Assembly: GCA_964450715.1 (NCBI GenBank)
Contig: CAYVFC010000103.1
Span: 1-29,501, forward strand
DNA length: 29,501 nt
Direction: 5' to 3'
Origin: CAYVFC01 sp964450715
GTDB taxonomy: Bacteria > Myxococcota_A > Polyangia > Polyangiales > JAFGIB01
Part shown: one piece after another, positions 6,209 through 12,792 of the stretch
How the letters are laid out: every line of letters starts with the position of its first letter
Numbering within the stretch: position 1 is the first letter of the stretch
Notes under the pieces: model-generated
Databases searched by the model: none
Told to the model about the DNA's origin: nothing
What the model saw: the letters and a program-made list of their open reading frames with translations, nothing else
Translations under genes and position numbers: made by a program

Positions 6209-7864
6209 TTACTTCTTCCGGATCGGCAGGTAACTCTCGAACCCGCCGCTCAGGTTTTTCGCCTTGAAGCCGTTCTGAACCAGGATCCGGTAGCCGACGT
6301 ACCCGCGGTAACCGACCGCGCAGTAGGCGATATAGGTCTTGCTTTTGTCTAGCTTGGGTAAGTTGTTGCGCAACCAGTACAGGGGAATATGCTCCGACCC
6401 GGCGATCTGGCCCCGTAGAGCGATCTCCCTCTTCTCGCGCAGATCGATCAGCACGTTCTGCTCCCGGTCCACGGAGTCTACCTCGGTCGCGTTGACCGTC
6501 TCCAGGTCGCCCCGCAGCATGTTCGCCGCCACGTACCCGGCCACGTTCACCGGATCCTTGGCCGTCGAAAAGGGCGGGGCATAGCAGAGCTCCAGCTCCT
6601 CCAGGTCGTACACGGTCATGCCGGCGCGGATGGCGGTGGCGATGACGTCGATGCGCTTGTCTACGCCGTCGCCGCCCACGATCTGCGCCCCCAGCACCTT
6701 GCCGTCGGTCGGCGAGAACAGGAGCTTGATAGCCATCACCTCCGCGCCGGGATAGTAGAAGGGGTGCGACTCGTGATGGGTATAGGAGGCCAGGCAGGGG
6801 ATACCCTTGCGCTCCAGCGTCTTCTGGTTGCAGCCGGTACAGGCGACCGCCAGGTCGAACACCTTGACGATGGCGGTGCCCTGCGTGCCCTTGAAGGGCA
6901 CGTGCCTGCCCAGCGCGTTGCCGGCGGCGATGCGCCCCTGCTTGTTGGCCGGACCGGCCAGCGGAATGGCGGTCGGTGAGCCGTCGACGAAATCCTTCAC
7001 CTCGATGGCGTCGCCCACCGCGTAGATGTCGTCGTCCGAGGTGCGCAGGTATTCGTCCACCTTGATATGACCGCGCGGCCCCAGCTCGAGCTCGGATTCC
7101 CGGGCCAGCCGGCTCTCGGGCCGTACCCCCACGGACAGTAGGACCATGTCGCAGGCGACCTCCGCTCCCGCCGAGCTGGTCACCACCGTTTCCTCCCCTT
7201 GCTTGCGGAACGAGGCGACCCCGTCGCCCAGACGCAACGCCACCCCTTTCTCGACCAAATGGTCGCTGACCATGGCCGCCATCTCGGGATCGAGCGGCGG
7301 CATGACCTGGTCGAGCGCCTCCAGGACGGTCACCCGTAAGCCCCTGCGCGCCAGGTTCTCCGCCATCTCCAGGCCGATGAAACCGCCGCCCACCACCACC
7401 GCGGAGCGTGCGCCGTGTTCGTCGACCATGGCCTTGATGCGGTCGGTATCCGGCACGGTCCGCAGGGTCAGCACCGTATCCAGGTCGATGCCGGGCAAGG
7501 GCGGACGGATGGGCTCGGCCCCGGGCGAGAGGATGAGCTTGTCGTAGCTCTCGGTATAGGTCCGGCCGGCCTTGAGATCCTTGACCGCGATTTGCCTCTT
7601 TTCCCGGTCGATGGAGACGACCTCGGAAAGCACCCGCACCTCGATCTCGTAGCGCTCCCTGAGCGCCGCCGGCGTGGTCAGGAAGAGGCGCTCGCGCCGG
7701 TTGATGACATCGCCGATGTAATAGGGAAGCCCGCAGTTGGCAAAGGAGACGTACTCGCCCTTCTCGAAGACGATGATCTCCGCCTCCTCGTCGAGCCTGC
7801 GGGCCCGCGCCGCGGCGGTGGCGCCGCCGGCGACGCCGCCCACGATCAACAGTCGGGTGGCCAC
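6209..7864 (-). CDS. CoA-disulfide reductase/persulfide reductase with C-terminal rhodanese domain
   Basis: This 551-aa flavoprotein combines a pyridine nucleotide-disulfide oxidoreductase with a rhodanese domain. FAD binding is shown by IVGGVAGGATAAARARR at the N-terminus and YAVGDAIEV later; NAD(P)H binding by AVVVGGGFIGLEMAENLARR. Cys44 in SFANCGLPYYIG is the single redox cysteine that defines CoA-disulfide reductases. The last 90 or so residues are a rhodanese domain with active loop CAVGYR (Cys515). Enzymes of this architecture reduce CoA disulfide, CoA persulfide or polysulfide with NAD(P)H, linking thiol balance to sulfur use. The start is GTG at 7864 without a clear ribosome site. It follows the LolA-like gene by 28 bp, so the two are probably co-transcribed. 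Confidence 0.93.
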   Translation of the reverse strand: MATRLLIVGGVAGGATAAARARRLDEEAEIIVFEKGEYVSFANCGLPYYIGDVINRRERLFLTTPAALRERYEIEVRVLSEVVSIDREKRQIAVKDLKAGRTYTESYDKLILSPGAEPIRPPLPGIDLDTVLTLRTVPDTDRIKAMVDEHGARSAVVVGGGFIGLEMAENLARRGLRVTVLEALDQVMPPLDPEMAAMVSDHLVEKGVALRLGDGVASFRKQGEETVVTSSAGAEVACDMVLLSVGVRPESRLARESELELGPRGHIKVDEYLRTSDDDIYAVGDAIEVKDFVDGSPTAIPLAGPANKQGRIAAGNALGRHVPFKGTQGTAIVKVFDLAVACTGCNQKTLERKGIPCLASYTHHESHPFYYPGAEVMAIKLLFSPTDGKVLGAQIVGGDGVDKRIDVIATAIRAGMTVYDLEELELCYAPPFSTAKDPVNVAGYVAANMLRGDLETVNATEVDSVDREQNVLIDLREKREIALRGQIAGSEHIPLYWLRNNLPKLDKSKTYIAYCAVGYRGYVGYRILVQNGFKAKNLSGGFESYLPIRKK

Positions 7865-7892
7865 AATGGGTGAGACAGGGTCGGCGTGCCGA

Positions 7893-8732
7893 CTACAGCC
7901 CCTGCTCCATACGGCGCTGTGAGAACATCGAGTCGTTCACCGACGGATCGTTGAACTTGACCGAGGTGAACTTCATGATGGTGGTGGACTCGACCTTGTC
8001 GTTCTTCATGGTCCGCACCGTGGTGGTGTGCGCGAGCCAAACGCCGTCGTGTTTCTTGATGTCGGTGAACTTGAGGTACTTGAGCTTCTGGCCCTTCTCC
8101 ACCCAGGCCTTGATCTGCATGGGGAAGAGCTTGCTCTTGCTGATCCAGAACTGCGTCTTCAGGTAACCCGTCTCCGACTTCTCCTTGTCGGTCTTGGGCC
8201 GCGATTCGATCAACCAGCAATCCTCGCCGTCCACCTTGACCGACTCCTTGATCAGCTTGTGGTTGTAGGAGTTCACGTCCCGCTTGGTGAGATCCGCGTA
8301 GCTCAGGTCGGTGCCCAGGAAGGAGCCCGATCGGTCCGAGCCGGAGATGCGGGTGGCGCGGTGAAGCGCGGGAAGATAGAGCCACTGGTCGTCGTCCTTC
8401 TTGGCGTCGTCGTAGTCGACGGAGAGCAGCCCGGTGTTGCGCACGTCGGCCGGGCTCTCGAAGATCATCAGCTGCTTGGTGCCGCCGTTGAACTTCAGGC
8501 GCCAGCTCATCAGCTGCCGCTGCCGCTTGCGCCCTGAGCTATCGACGAGTGTCATGGAGACGCGCGCGATTCCCTTGTCCCCCAGATCGCGATCCTCCAT
8601 GGCCGCGAAGATCTTTTTCGGATCCTTCTCCTTGGGATCCAGGGCCATTGCCGTGGCGGCCGACAACGCCAACGCGGCGATCATCGCGCCACCCAGGTAC
8701 TTCCGCGCCTGCTGCTTCCCTATTCGACTCAT
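7893..8732 (-). CDS. LolA-like outer-membrane lipoprotein-sorting family protein
   Basis: This 279-aa exported protein has a cleavable signal peptide (GGAMIAALALSAATAMA) and a single beta-rich domain of the LolA-like family often annotated as outer membrane lipoprotein-sorting protein (PF17131 type). Characteristic stretches are RQRQLMSWRLKFNGGTKQL, DDDQWLYLPALHRATRIS, GSFLGTDLSYADL and FWISKSKLFPMQIKAW. It has no lipobox, so it is probably periplasmic and carries a lipid or lipoprotein. I chose the ATG at 8732 because AAGGAG sits seven bases upstream and the signal peptide starts properly; the longer reading lacks both. Family members often lie next to RND/MMPL exporters, but none is seen here. 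Confidence 0.88.
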   Translation of the reverse strand: MSRIGKQQARKYLGGAMIAALALSAATAMALDPKEKDPKKIFAAMEDRDLGDKGIARVSMTLVDSSGRKRQRQLMSWRLKFNGGTKQLMIFESPADVRNTGLLSVDYDDAKKDDDQWLYLPALHRATRISGSDRSGSFLGTDLSYADLTKRDVNSYNHKLIKESVKVDGEDCWLIESRPKTDKEKSETGYLKTQFWISKSKLFPMQIKAWVEKGQKLKYLKFTDIKKHDGVWLAHTTTVRTMKNDKVESTTIMKFTSVKFNDPSVNDSMFSQRRMEQGL

Positions 8733-8901
8733 CTCTGGCTCCTTTCTCGATTCGCGCCTCGGGGGCTGCGACCGGTAAAATTCACGGGCTAGCGAAACGC
8801 CCGAAGAATACTCATACGCGGCCGCGGGCACACGGAAAAACCGGTCCGCCGAACCATATGTATGACGCTCGCCAGGGGCGAAGATTTCACCAAATCGGGG
8901 G

Positions 8902-9240
8902 TTAATCGCCTCCGGAATGCGAAGATGGCTCCGTCGCCAGCAACCGCTCGAGCCGGCGCTGCTCTCGCTCCGAGGCCGCCTGCAGAGCGGCCAGGCGCAC
9001 CACGTAAGCGAGCACCAGAAACCAGATCAAGCCATAAGCCGCGACCATCAGTTGCAGGCCCGATACCTGCTCGGTCCGGGCGCCGGAAACCGCCCGAAAC
9101 GCCGTCGCTCGACCGCTCGCGCCCTGGTCCGGCGCTGTCGCGGTTGCCTCTTCCTGTTGCGCTTGCACGCGACCTGCAGTCATCCCCAGCGAGACAACCA
9201 GCATCAGCGCCACCGCGCCCATTCGAAGCTCGGAACACAT
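8902..9240 (-). CDS. CcmD-family protein (alternative, long form)
   Basis: This 112-aa membrane protein starts one base after the ccmC stop. It carries an N-terminal signal-like hydrophobic segment, a polar linker, then GLQLMVAAYGLIWFLVLAYV followed by a basic, Arg-rich helix (REQRRLERLL). The core 'YGLIW' membrane segment with a charged tail is the hallmark of CcmD, which helps release holo-CcmE in system I cytochrome c maturation. Classical CcmD proteins are only 50-70 aa; the longer form with an added signal-like segment is known in some non-enteric lineages. Gene context supports the call more than sequence length does. Confidence 0.72.
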   Translation of the reverse strand: MCSELRMGAVALMLVVSLGMTAGRVQAQQEEATATAPDQGASGRATAFRAVSGARTEQVSGLQLMVAAYGLIWFLVLAYVVRLAALQAASEREQRRLERLLATEPSSHSGGD

Positions 9241-9241
9241 C

Positions 9242-9958
9242 TCAAAAATCCTCCATCAGGCCCTGCTCGGCGGCCAGGCTCTGAATCCGCTGCAGCCTCT
9301 GCCGCGCCCGCTCGGCCCGCACCCGCATCCAAACCAGCAGCACCGCCAGCGCCGTGAACAAGGCGAAGCCGAACAAGAGCGCCGGCCGCATGGCCGGATC
9401 CAGGCCGCCCCCCGAGCCGGTGATCACCGCCGGGTGCATACCTCGCCACTGCCTGACGCTGAAATGGACGACCGGCAGGTTCAGGACGCCGGCCACGGCC
9501 AGGATGGCCGCGAAACGGCGTTCGACCTCTCCCGCGTTGCCGAACGAACGCAACAGCAGGTAGGCGAAGAAGATCATGCCGGACAGCAGCGTGGTCGTCA
9601 GCCGCGGGTCCCAGGTCCAGTAAACGCCCCAGGCCTTGCGGGCCCAGAGAGGCCCGGTGGTCAGCACCATCACGCAGAAAAGCGAGCCCACCTCGGCGCC
9701 CGAAAGCGCCAGCGCATCCCATATCGGCTTGCGTTTCGTCAGATACAGTCCGCTACCGACCGCGCAGGCTGCGTAGCAGAGGTACATGGCGTAGGCGCTG
9801 GGTACGTGGAAGAAGAAGATCTTCTGCACGATGCCCATACGACTCTCCAACGGCGCCATCGCGAAGATGGCATACAGCGCGGCCAGCAGCAGAAGCGCGC
9901 TCAGCGCGGTGAGCGATACGAGCGCCACGGGGATCAGATCGGCTTTTTTCTCGTTCAT
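9242..9958 (-). CDS. ccmC: Heme exporter/heme lyase subunit CcmC
   Basis: This 238-aa inner-membrane protein has six predicted helices and the tryptophan-rich heme-handling motif GPLWARKAWGVYWTWDPRL (residues 102-120). The two conserved periplasmic histidines are His51 (FFHVPSAYAMY) and His165 (LPVVHFSVRQW). CcmC presents heme to the chaperone CcmE in system I cytochrome c maturation. The ATG at 9958 follows a GAGG sequence almost directly. The ccmD-like gene starts one base past its stop. ccmA, ccmB, ccmE and ccmF are not in the window and no coding sequence precedes it on this strand, so it probably heads its own short operon. Confidence 0.93.
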   Translation of the reverse strand: MNEKKADLIPVALVSLTALSALLLLAALYAIFAMAPLESRMGIVQKIFFFHVPSAYAMYLCYAACAVGSGLYLTKRKPIWDALALSGAEVGSLFCVMVLTTGPLWARKAWGVYWTWDPRLTTTLLSGMIFFAYLLLRSFGNAGEVERRFAAILAVAGVLNLPVVHFSVRQWRGMHPAVITGSGGGLDPAMRPALLFGFALFTALAVLLVWMRVRAERARQRLQRIQSLAAEQGLMEDF

Positions 9959-10256
9959 CCTCGTCTAGCCTCGGCAATAAGCGCTATACCACGTCCGGCC
10001 ACGCGCACGTACCCCCGCCCGCACCTACCCGGGAGGCGAACACCGGGGTGAAACCATGTCATTTCGAAAACCGCGTCATTTCAAACCAAGGGAGAAACTT
10101 CCTTCTTTTCGGCGGAGATCTCTCACTTCGTTCGAGATGACATTTCACTTCGTAGCAGATGGCACTCCCTCCCTTGCGTGGCAGCGACAAAGCGCGCATA
10201 CCTCTCCTTGAAATAAAAGCCGGCCGGCCAGCCTGGCGATAGAACGGGAGCACCGT
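9959..10256. other. Divergent intergenic region between ccmC and the KASIII gene
   Basis: This stretch separates two divergent operons and should hold both promoters. The first dispersed palindromic repeat occupies 10057-10142. The right end carries a GGGAG ribosome site (10246-10250) for the TTG start at 10257. No convincing paired -35/-10 boxes were found, and there is no credible gene. Confidence 0.6.
10057..10142. repeat. Dispersed palindromic repeat, copy 1 (86 nt)
   Basis: The ends are TGTCATTTCGA (10057-10067) and TCGAGATGACA (10132-10142), inverted with one mismatch. The inner right half, GAGATCTCTC followed by 18 nt to the end, has the same spacing as in copies at 18426-18516 and 21195-21222. 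The left half is more diverged and contains an extra GTCATTTC. Confidence 0.8.
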
Positions 10257-11252
10257 TTGACCATATATCTACACGCGGTGGGCCATTTCCACCCGGAGAA
10301 CGAGATTACCAACCAGTTCCTGGAGGAGCTGGATATCGGCACCAACAACGAGTGGATCATGGAGCGGGTCGGGATTCGCTCGCGCCGCACCGTGCTGCCA
10401 CTCGACTACATCCGGCAGACGAAAAACCAGGACGTGGGCGCCGGGCTGGAGGCGCAGATCTACCGGAACGACGAGACCGGCGCCCGCGCCGCGCGCATGG
10501 CCATGGAGCGCGCGGGAATATCGAAGGAGGACGTCGGCCTGGTGATCGGCGGAACCTCGGTAGCCGAGAGGGTCACCCCGGCCGAGGGCTGCAAGATAGC
10601 CGCCAAGCTGGAAATCGAAACGCCCGCGTTTGACATCAACTCGGCCTGCACCAGCTTTCACGCGGCGCTTTTTACGTTATCCTGCATGATACCGGAAAAG
10701 CTGCCCGAATTCGTGCTCATGGTGATTCCGGAGAACTGCACGCCCAACGTGAGCTACACCGACCGCGCGTCGGCCGTGCTGTGGGGAGACTGTGCCGTAG
10801 CCGCGGTCGTATCCACCAAGGTCCCCAGCCACATCCAGATGCTCGGCAACACCTTCGGTTCGAGCCCAGCCGGGCACGGGAAGGTGGTAGTACCCAGGAT
10901 GAGCCACTTTTTCCAGGAAGGCCGCACCGTCCAGAAGTTCGCCATCAGCCGGACCGTGACCCTGGTAAAGGAGCTTCAAGAGCGCTACGGCACACCGAAG
11001 TGCCGCTTCCATTTTGTGGGCCACCAGGCCAACCTGCTCATGCTCGATAACGTATGCGAACGGTGCGAGATCCCGGCCGACCGCCACCATTCCAACATGG
11101 AATACTTCGGCAACACGGCCTCGGCCGGATCCGCGTCTGTAATATCGATGAACTGGGACAGCTGGACCACTGGAGACGACATCGGCGTGGCCGGGGTGGG
11201 AGCGGGGCTGAGCTGGTCCAGCTACCTGTTACGCGTGGGAGAGAAGCCGTGA
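10257..11252 (+). CDS. 3-oxoacyl-ACP synthase III-like ketosynthase (FabH/DarB-like)
   Basis: This 331-aa thiolase-fold enzyme has the KASIII triad: Cys131 in DINSACTSFHAAL, His256 in FVGHQANLLML and Asn286 in FGNTASAGSASV. FabH-type enzymes condense an acyl-CoA or acyl-ACP starter with malonyl-ACP. The N-terminal half, with IYLHAVGHFHPENEITN and RVGIRSRRTVLPLDYI, is unlike housekeeping FabH and closer to KASIII enzymes of secondary lipid clusters, so the starter may not be acetyl-CoA. The start is TTG at 10257 with GGGAG six bases upstream. The stop overlaps the FabA start as GTGA. It is the first gene of the FAS-like operon and probably sets the product by choosing the primer. Confidence 0.88.
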   Translation: MTIYLHAVGHFHPENEITNQFLEELDIGTNNEWIMERVGIRSRRTVLPLDYIRQTKNQDVGAGLEAQIYRNDETGARAARMAMERAGISKEDVGLVIGGTSVAERVTPAEGCKIAAKLEIETPAFDINSACTSFHAALFTLSCMIPEKLPEFVLMVIPENCTPNVSYTDRASAVLWGDCAVAAVVSTKVPSHIQMLGNTFGSSPAGHGKVVVPRMSHFFQEGRTVQKFAISRTVTLVKELQERYGTPKCRFHFVGHQANLLMLDNVCERCEIPADRHHSNMEYFGNTASAGSASVISMNWDSWTTGDDIGVAGVGAGLSWSSYLLRVGEKP

Positions 11253-11839
11253 AGTACGAGGAGTTCAAGGGTCGTTCCCACTTCGACAAGCAAGAAATCC
11301 TAGCGTTCGCCTACGGGCGTCTCATCGACGATCCGCCGGAGGGGCTGCACGCCCACGTGCCGCTTCCGCCCATGTTGATGGTGGACCGGATCACCGAGAT
11401 CACCCGCAAGGGAAACAAGGGCCGGATCGTCGCCGAGCAGGACATCGCCGTGGACGACTGGTTCTTCCACTGCCACTTCCTGGGAGACCCGGTTCAGCCC
11501 GGCTGCTTGGGGCTGGACGCGGTCTGGCAGGTCATCGGTTTTTATTGCGTCTGGTGCGGAGGCATCGGCACGGGCCGCGCGCTGGGCTGCAAAGAAGTCG
11601 AGTTCGCGGGGCAGATAAGGCCCTACGACCAGCTCGTCCGCTACGAGATCAACATCGTCCGCTACCAGGAGCTCCCCAACTCAGGCTCGGCCATCGCCAT
11701 CGGGGACGCCACCGTGCTGGTAGACGGTAGCCCGATCTATACCATCGAGCGAGCCAAGGTTGGTATCTTTCGTGATATTCACTACCCGGATTACCCCGCG
11801 CGCTCCGAACATTCGCGCGGAGGTCGCATGGAGCGGTAG
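11249..11839 (+). CDS. 3-hydroxydecanoyl-ACP dehydratase-type enzyme (FabA family)
   Basis: This 196-aa single-hotdog protein carries the FabA-specific block WFFHCHFLGDPVQPGCLGLD, with catalytic His76 and Asp90 (His and Asp of FabA, rather than the His/Glu of FabZ). PPMLMVDRITEI near residue 41 and GRALGCKEVEFAGQI also match FabA. FabA both dehydrates 3-hydroxyacyl-ACP and isomerises trans-2 to cis-3 enoyl chains, creating a double bond that a FabB-type ketosynthase can keep. The length is slightly above the usual 170 because of N- and C-terminal extensions. The GTG start overlaps the KASIII stop. The C-terminal end (EHSRGGRMER) runs into the first copy of the repeat family in the following gap, so the repeat has probably altered the protein's tail. 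Confidence 0.93.
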   Translation: MKYEEFKGRSHFDKQEILAFAYGRLIDDPPEGLHAHVPLPPMLMVDRITEITRKGNKGRIVAEQDIAVDDWFFHCHFLGDPVQPGCLGLDAVWQVIGFYCVWCGGIGTGRALGCKEVEFAGQIRPYDQLVRYEINIVRYQELPNSGSAIAIGDATVLVDGSPIYTIERAKVGIFRDIHYPDYPARSEHSRGGRMER

Positions 11840-11851
11840 GCCCGGCGCTGA

Positions 11852-12120
11852 GGTCGCACGCAGCGGTAGACAGCAGCGGTAGGCCCGGCGCTGAGGTCGC
11901 ACGGTAAGCGTTCAGGCCTTGGACAGTGCGGCGGCCAAGGCGCCCGAAAAACCGAGCGCGCCCGCAGGGCCGGCGAGGATGGTACTCCCTGTACCTGACG
12001 AGCCGGCCCGAGGACGAAAGCCGGTTTTTCGGGATGGATTGGCCGCCGTCTTCTCAGACAACACTGCCCCCCCTGAACGGTTACGTCGCACACAGCGGTA
12101 GACAGCAGCGGTAGGCCCGG
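11852..12120 (+). repeat. Direct repeat pair (37 nt) flanking a large stem-loop
   Basis: Positions 11852-11888 and 12084-12120 match at 35 of 37 bases and each contain AGCGGTAGACAGCAGCGGTA. A shorter, related copy (AGGTCGCATGGAGCGGTAGG followed by CCCGG) starts at 11821 and includes the stop codon of the FabA gene. The pair encloses the stem-loop at 11929-12048. Confidence 0.85.
11929..12048 (+). other. 120-nt nested stem-loop, candidate structured RNA or palindromic element
   Basis: Four perfect helices nest inside one another: 11929-11938 with 12039-12048 (10 bp), 11943-11954 with 12022-12033 (12 bp), 11967-11974 with 12002-12009 (8 bp) and 11981-11985 with 11991-11995 (5 bp, 5-nt loop). 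The internal loops are 4/5, 12/12 and 6/6 nt. In the 6/6 loop GAGGAT faces TGACGA, which could stack as G-A, A-G, G-C, G-A, A-G, a tandem sheared G-A pattern common in folded RNAs. No T-run follows the right arm, so it is not a simple terminator. Confidence 0.55.
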
Positions 12121-12130
12121 AGAGGTACAG

Positions 12131-12205
12131 CGGAAGCTCGGTTTTACTGCGCTCTAATCTCCGAGGGCGTAACCACCGAACGGCACTCGATATCCCGAGC
12201 TTCCG
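12131..12205 (+). other. Second stem-loop in the FAS-operon gap
   Basis: CGGAAGCTCGG (12131-12141) is the exact reverse complement of 12195-12205, giving an 11-bp stem around a 53-nt loop. The loop contains a smaller possible helix between CGCTC and GAGGGCG. It lies just upstream of the predicted promoter for the next gene. Confidence 0.4.
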
Positions 12206-12250
12206 GATTCGACAACCCTGGTCCGAGGATACCGGTCCCCTGAAATCGGG

Positions 12251-12278
12251 TTGCAAATTCGGCCGAGTGGCTGATAAT
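12251..12278 (+). promoter_or_regulatory. Predicted promoter of the second half of the FAS-like operon
   Basis: TTGCAA (12251-12256) and GATAAT (12273-12278) are 16 nt apart, matching four and five of six consensus bases. Transcription would begin near 12285, about 45 nt before the GTG start at 12331. The gap separating this gene from the upstream pair makes a second promoter likely. Confidence 0.4.
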
Positions 12279-12330
12279 GTCGCTGCTTTGTAACCGGACC
12301 TGTGTTTGAGCCCGGATCGAGGAGACCGCA

Positions 12331-12792
12331 GTGGGTCCTGTGCTGACACCCCAACAGGTCCTGGAGCTAGTTCCGCAGCAGGAGCCCTTTCGGTTCATCG
12401 ACGCCATCGATGAAATCGACGACAAGCACATCGTGGCCAGGTACCGTTTCCGGCCCGAGGCGGAGTTCTACCGCGGCCACTTCCCGGGCAATCCCGTGAC
12501 CCCGGGGGTCATCCTGCTGGAAACCATGGCTCAAGCTGCGGTAGTGGCTCTGGGCATTTACGTCGCTGCCGTGGAGCTCGGCGTGGATGAGACGAAGAAA
12601 CTGGTGGCGGTTTTCACCGATGCGAACGTGGAGTTTTCCAGTCTGGTGCGCCCCGGGGACGAGGTGATCACTCGGGCCGAAAAGCGCTTCTTCCGGCGCA
12701 TGAAGATGCGCTCCGAGGCCGAGGTAAGGCGGGCGGCCGACGACGTGCTGGTCTGCTCGGGCACGGTCTCGGGCATGGGGGTGATCCTGTGA
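12331..12792 (+). CDS. FabZ-like 3-hydroxyacyl-ACP dehydratase (hotdog fold)
   Basis: This 153-aa hotdog protein has the FabZ active-site segment FYRGHFPGNPVTPGVILLET, with His50 and Glu64 as the catalytic pair, followed by MAQAAVVALG. FabZ-type enzymes dehydrate 3-hydroxyacyl-ACP to trans-2-enoyl-ACP. The N-terminus QQEPFRFIDAIDEID also fits the family. Having both a FabA-type and a FabZ-type dehydratase in one operon suggests that some cycles introduce a retained double bond and others do not. The GTG start is preceded by GAGGAG at 12319-12324. The stop overlaps the ketosynthase start as GTGA. Confidence 0.9.
   Translation: MGPVLTPQQVLELVPQQEPFRFIDAIDEIDDKHIVARYRFRPEAEFYRGHFPGNPVTPGVILLETMAQAAVVALGIYVAAVELGVDETKKLVAVFTDANVEFSSLVRPGDEVITRAEKRFFRRMKMRSEAEVRRAADDVLVCSGTVSGMGVIL

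Larger units (their letters stand above)
11840..12330 (+). other. Repeat-rich, foldable gap inside the FAS-like operon
   Basis: This 491-bp gap separates fabA-like and fabZ-like genes that are otherwise in tightly packed groups. It holds a duplicated 37-nt sequence, two long stem-loops (11929-12048 and 12131-12205) and a promoter-like pair at 12251-12278. Short reading frames on both strands show no recognisable family and are not supported as genes. Confidence 0.75.

Noticed and set aside
11912..12349. Minus-strand 145-codon frame in the FAS-operon gap
   Set aside because: It crosses both stem-loops and the direct repeats, contains duplicated peptides caused by them, and shows no family features.
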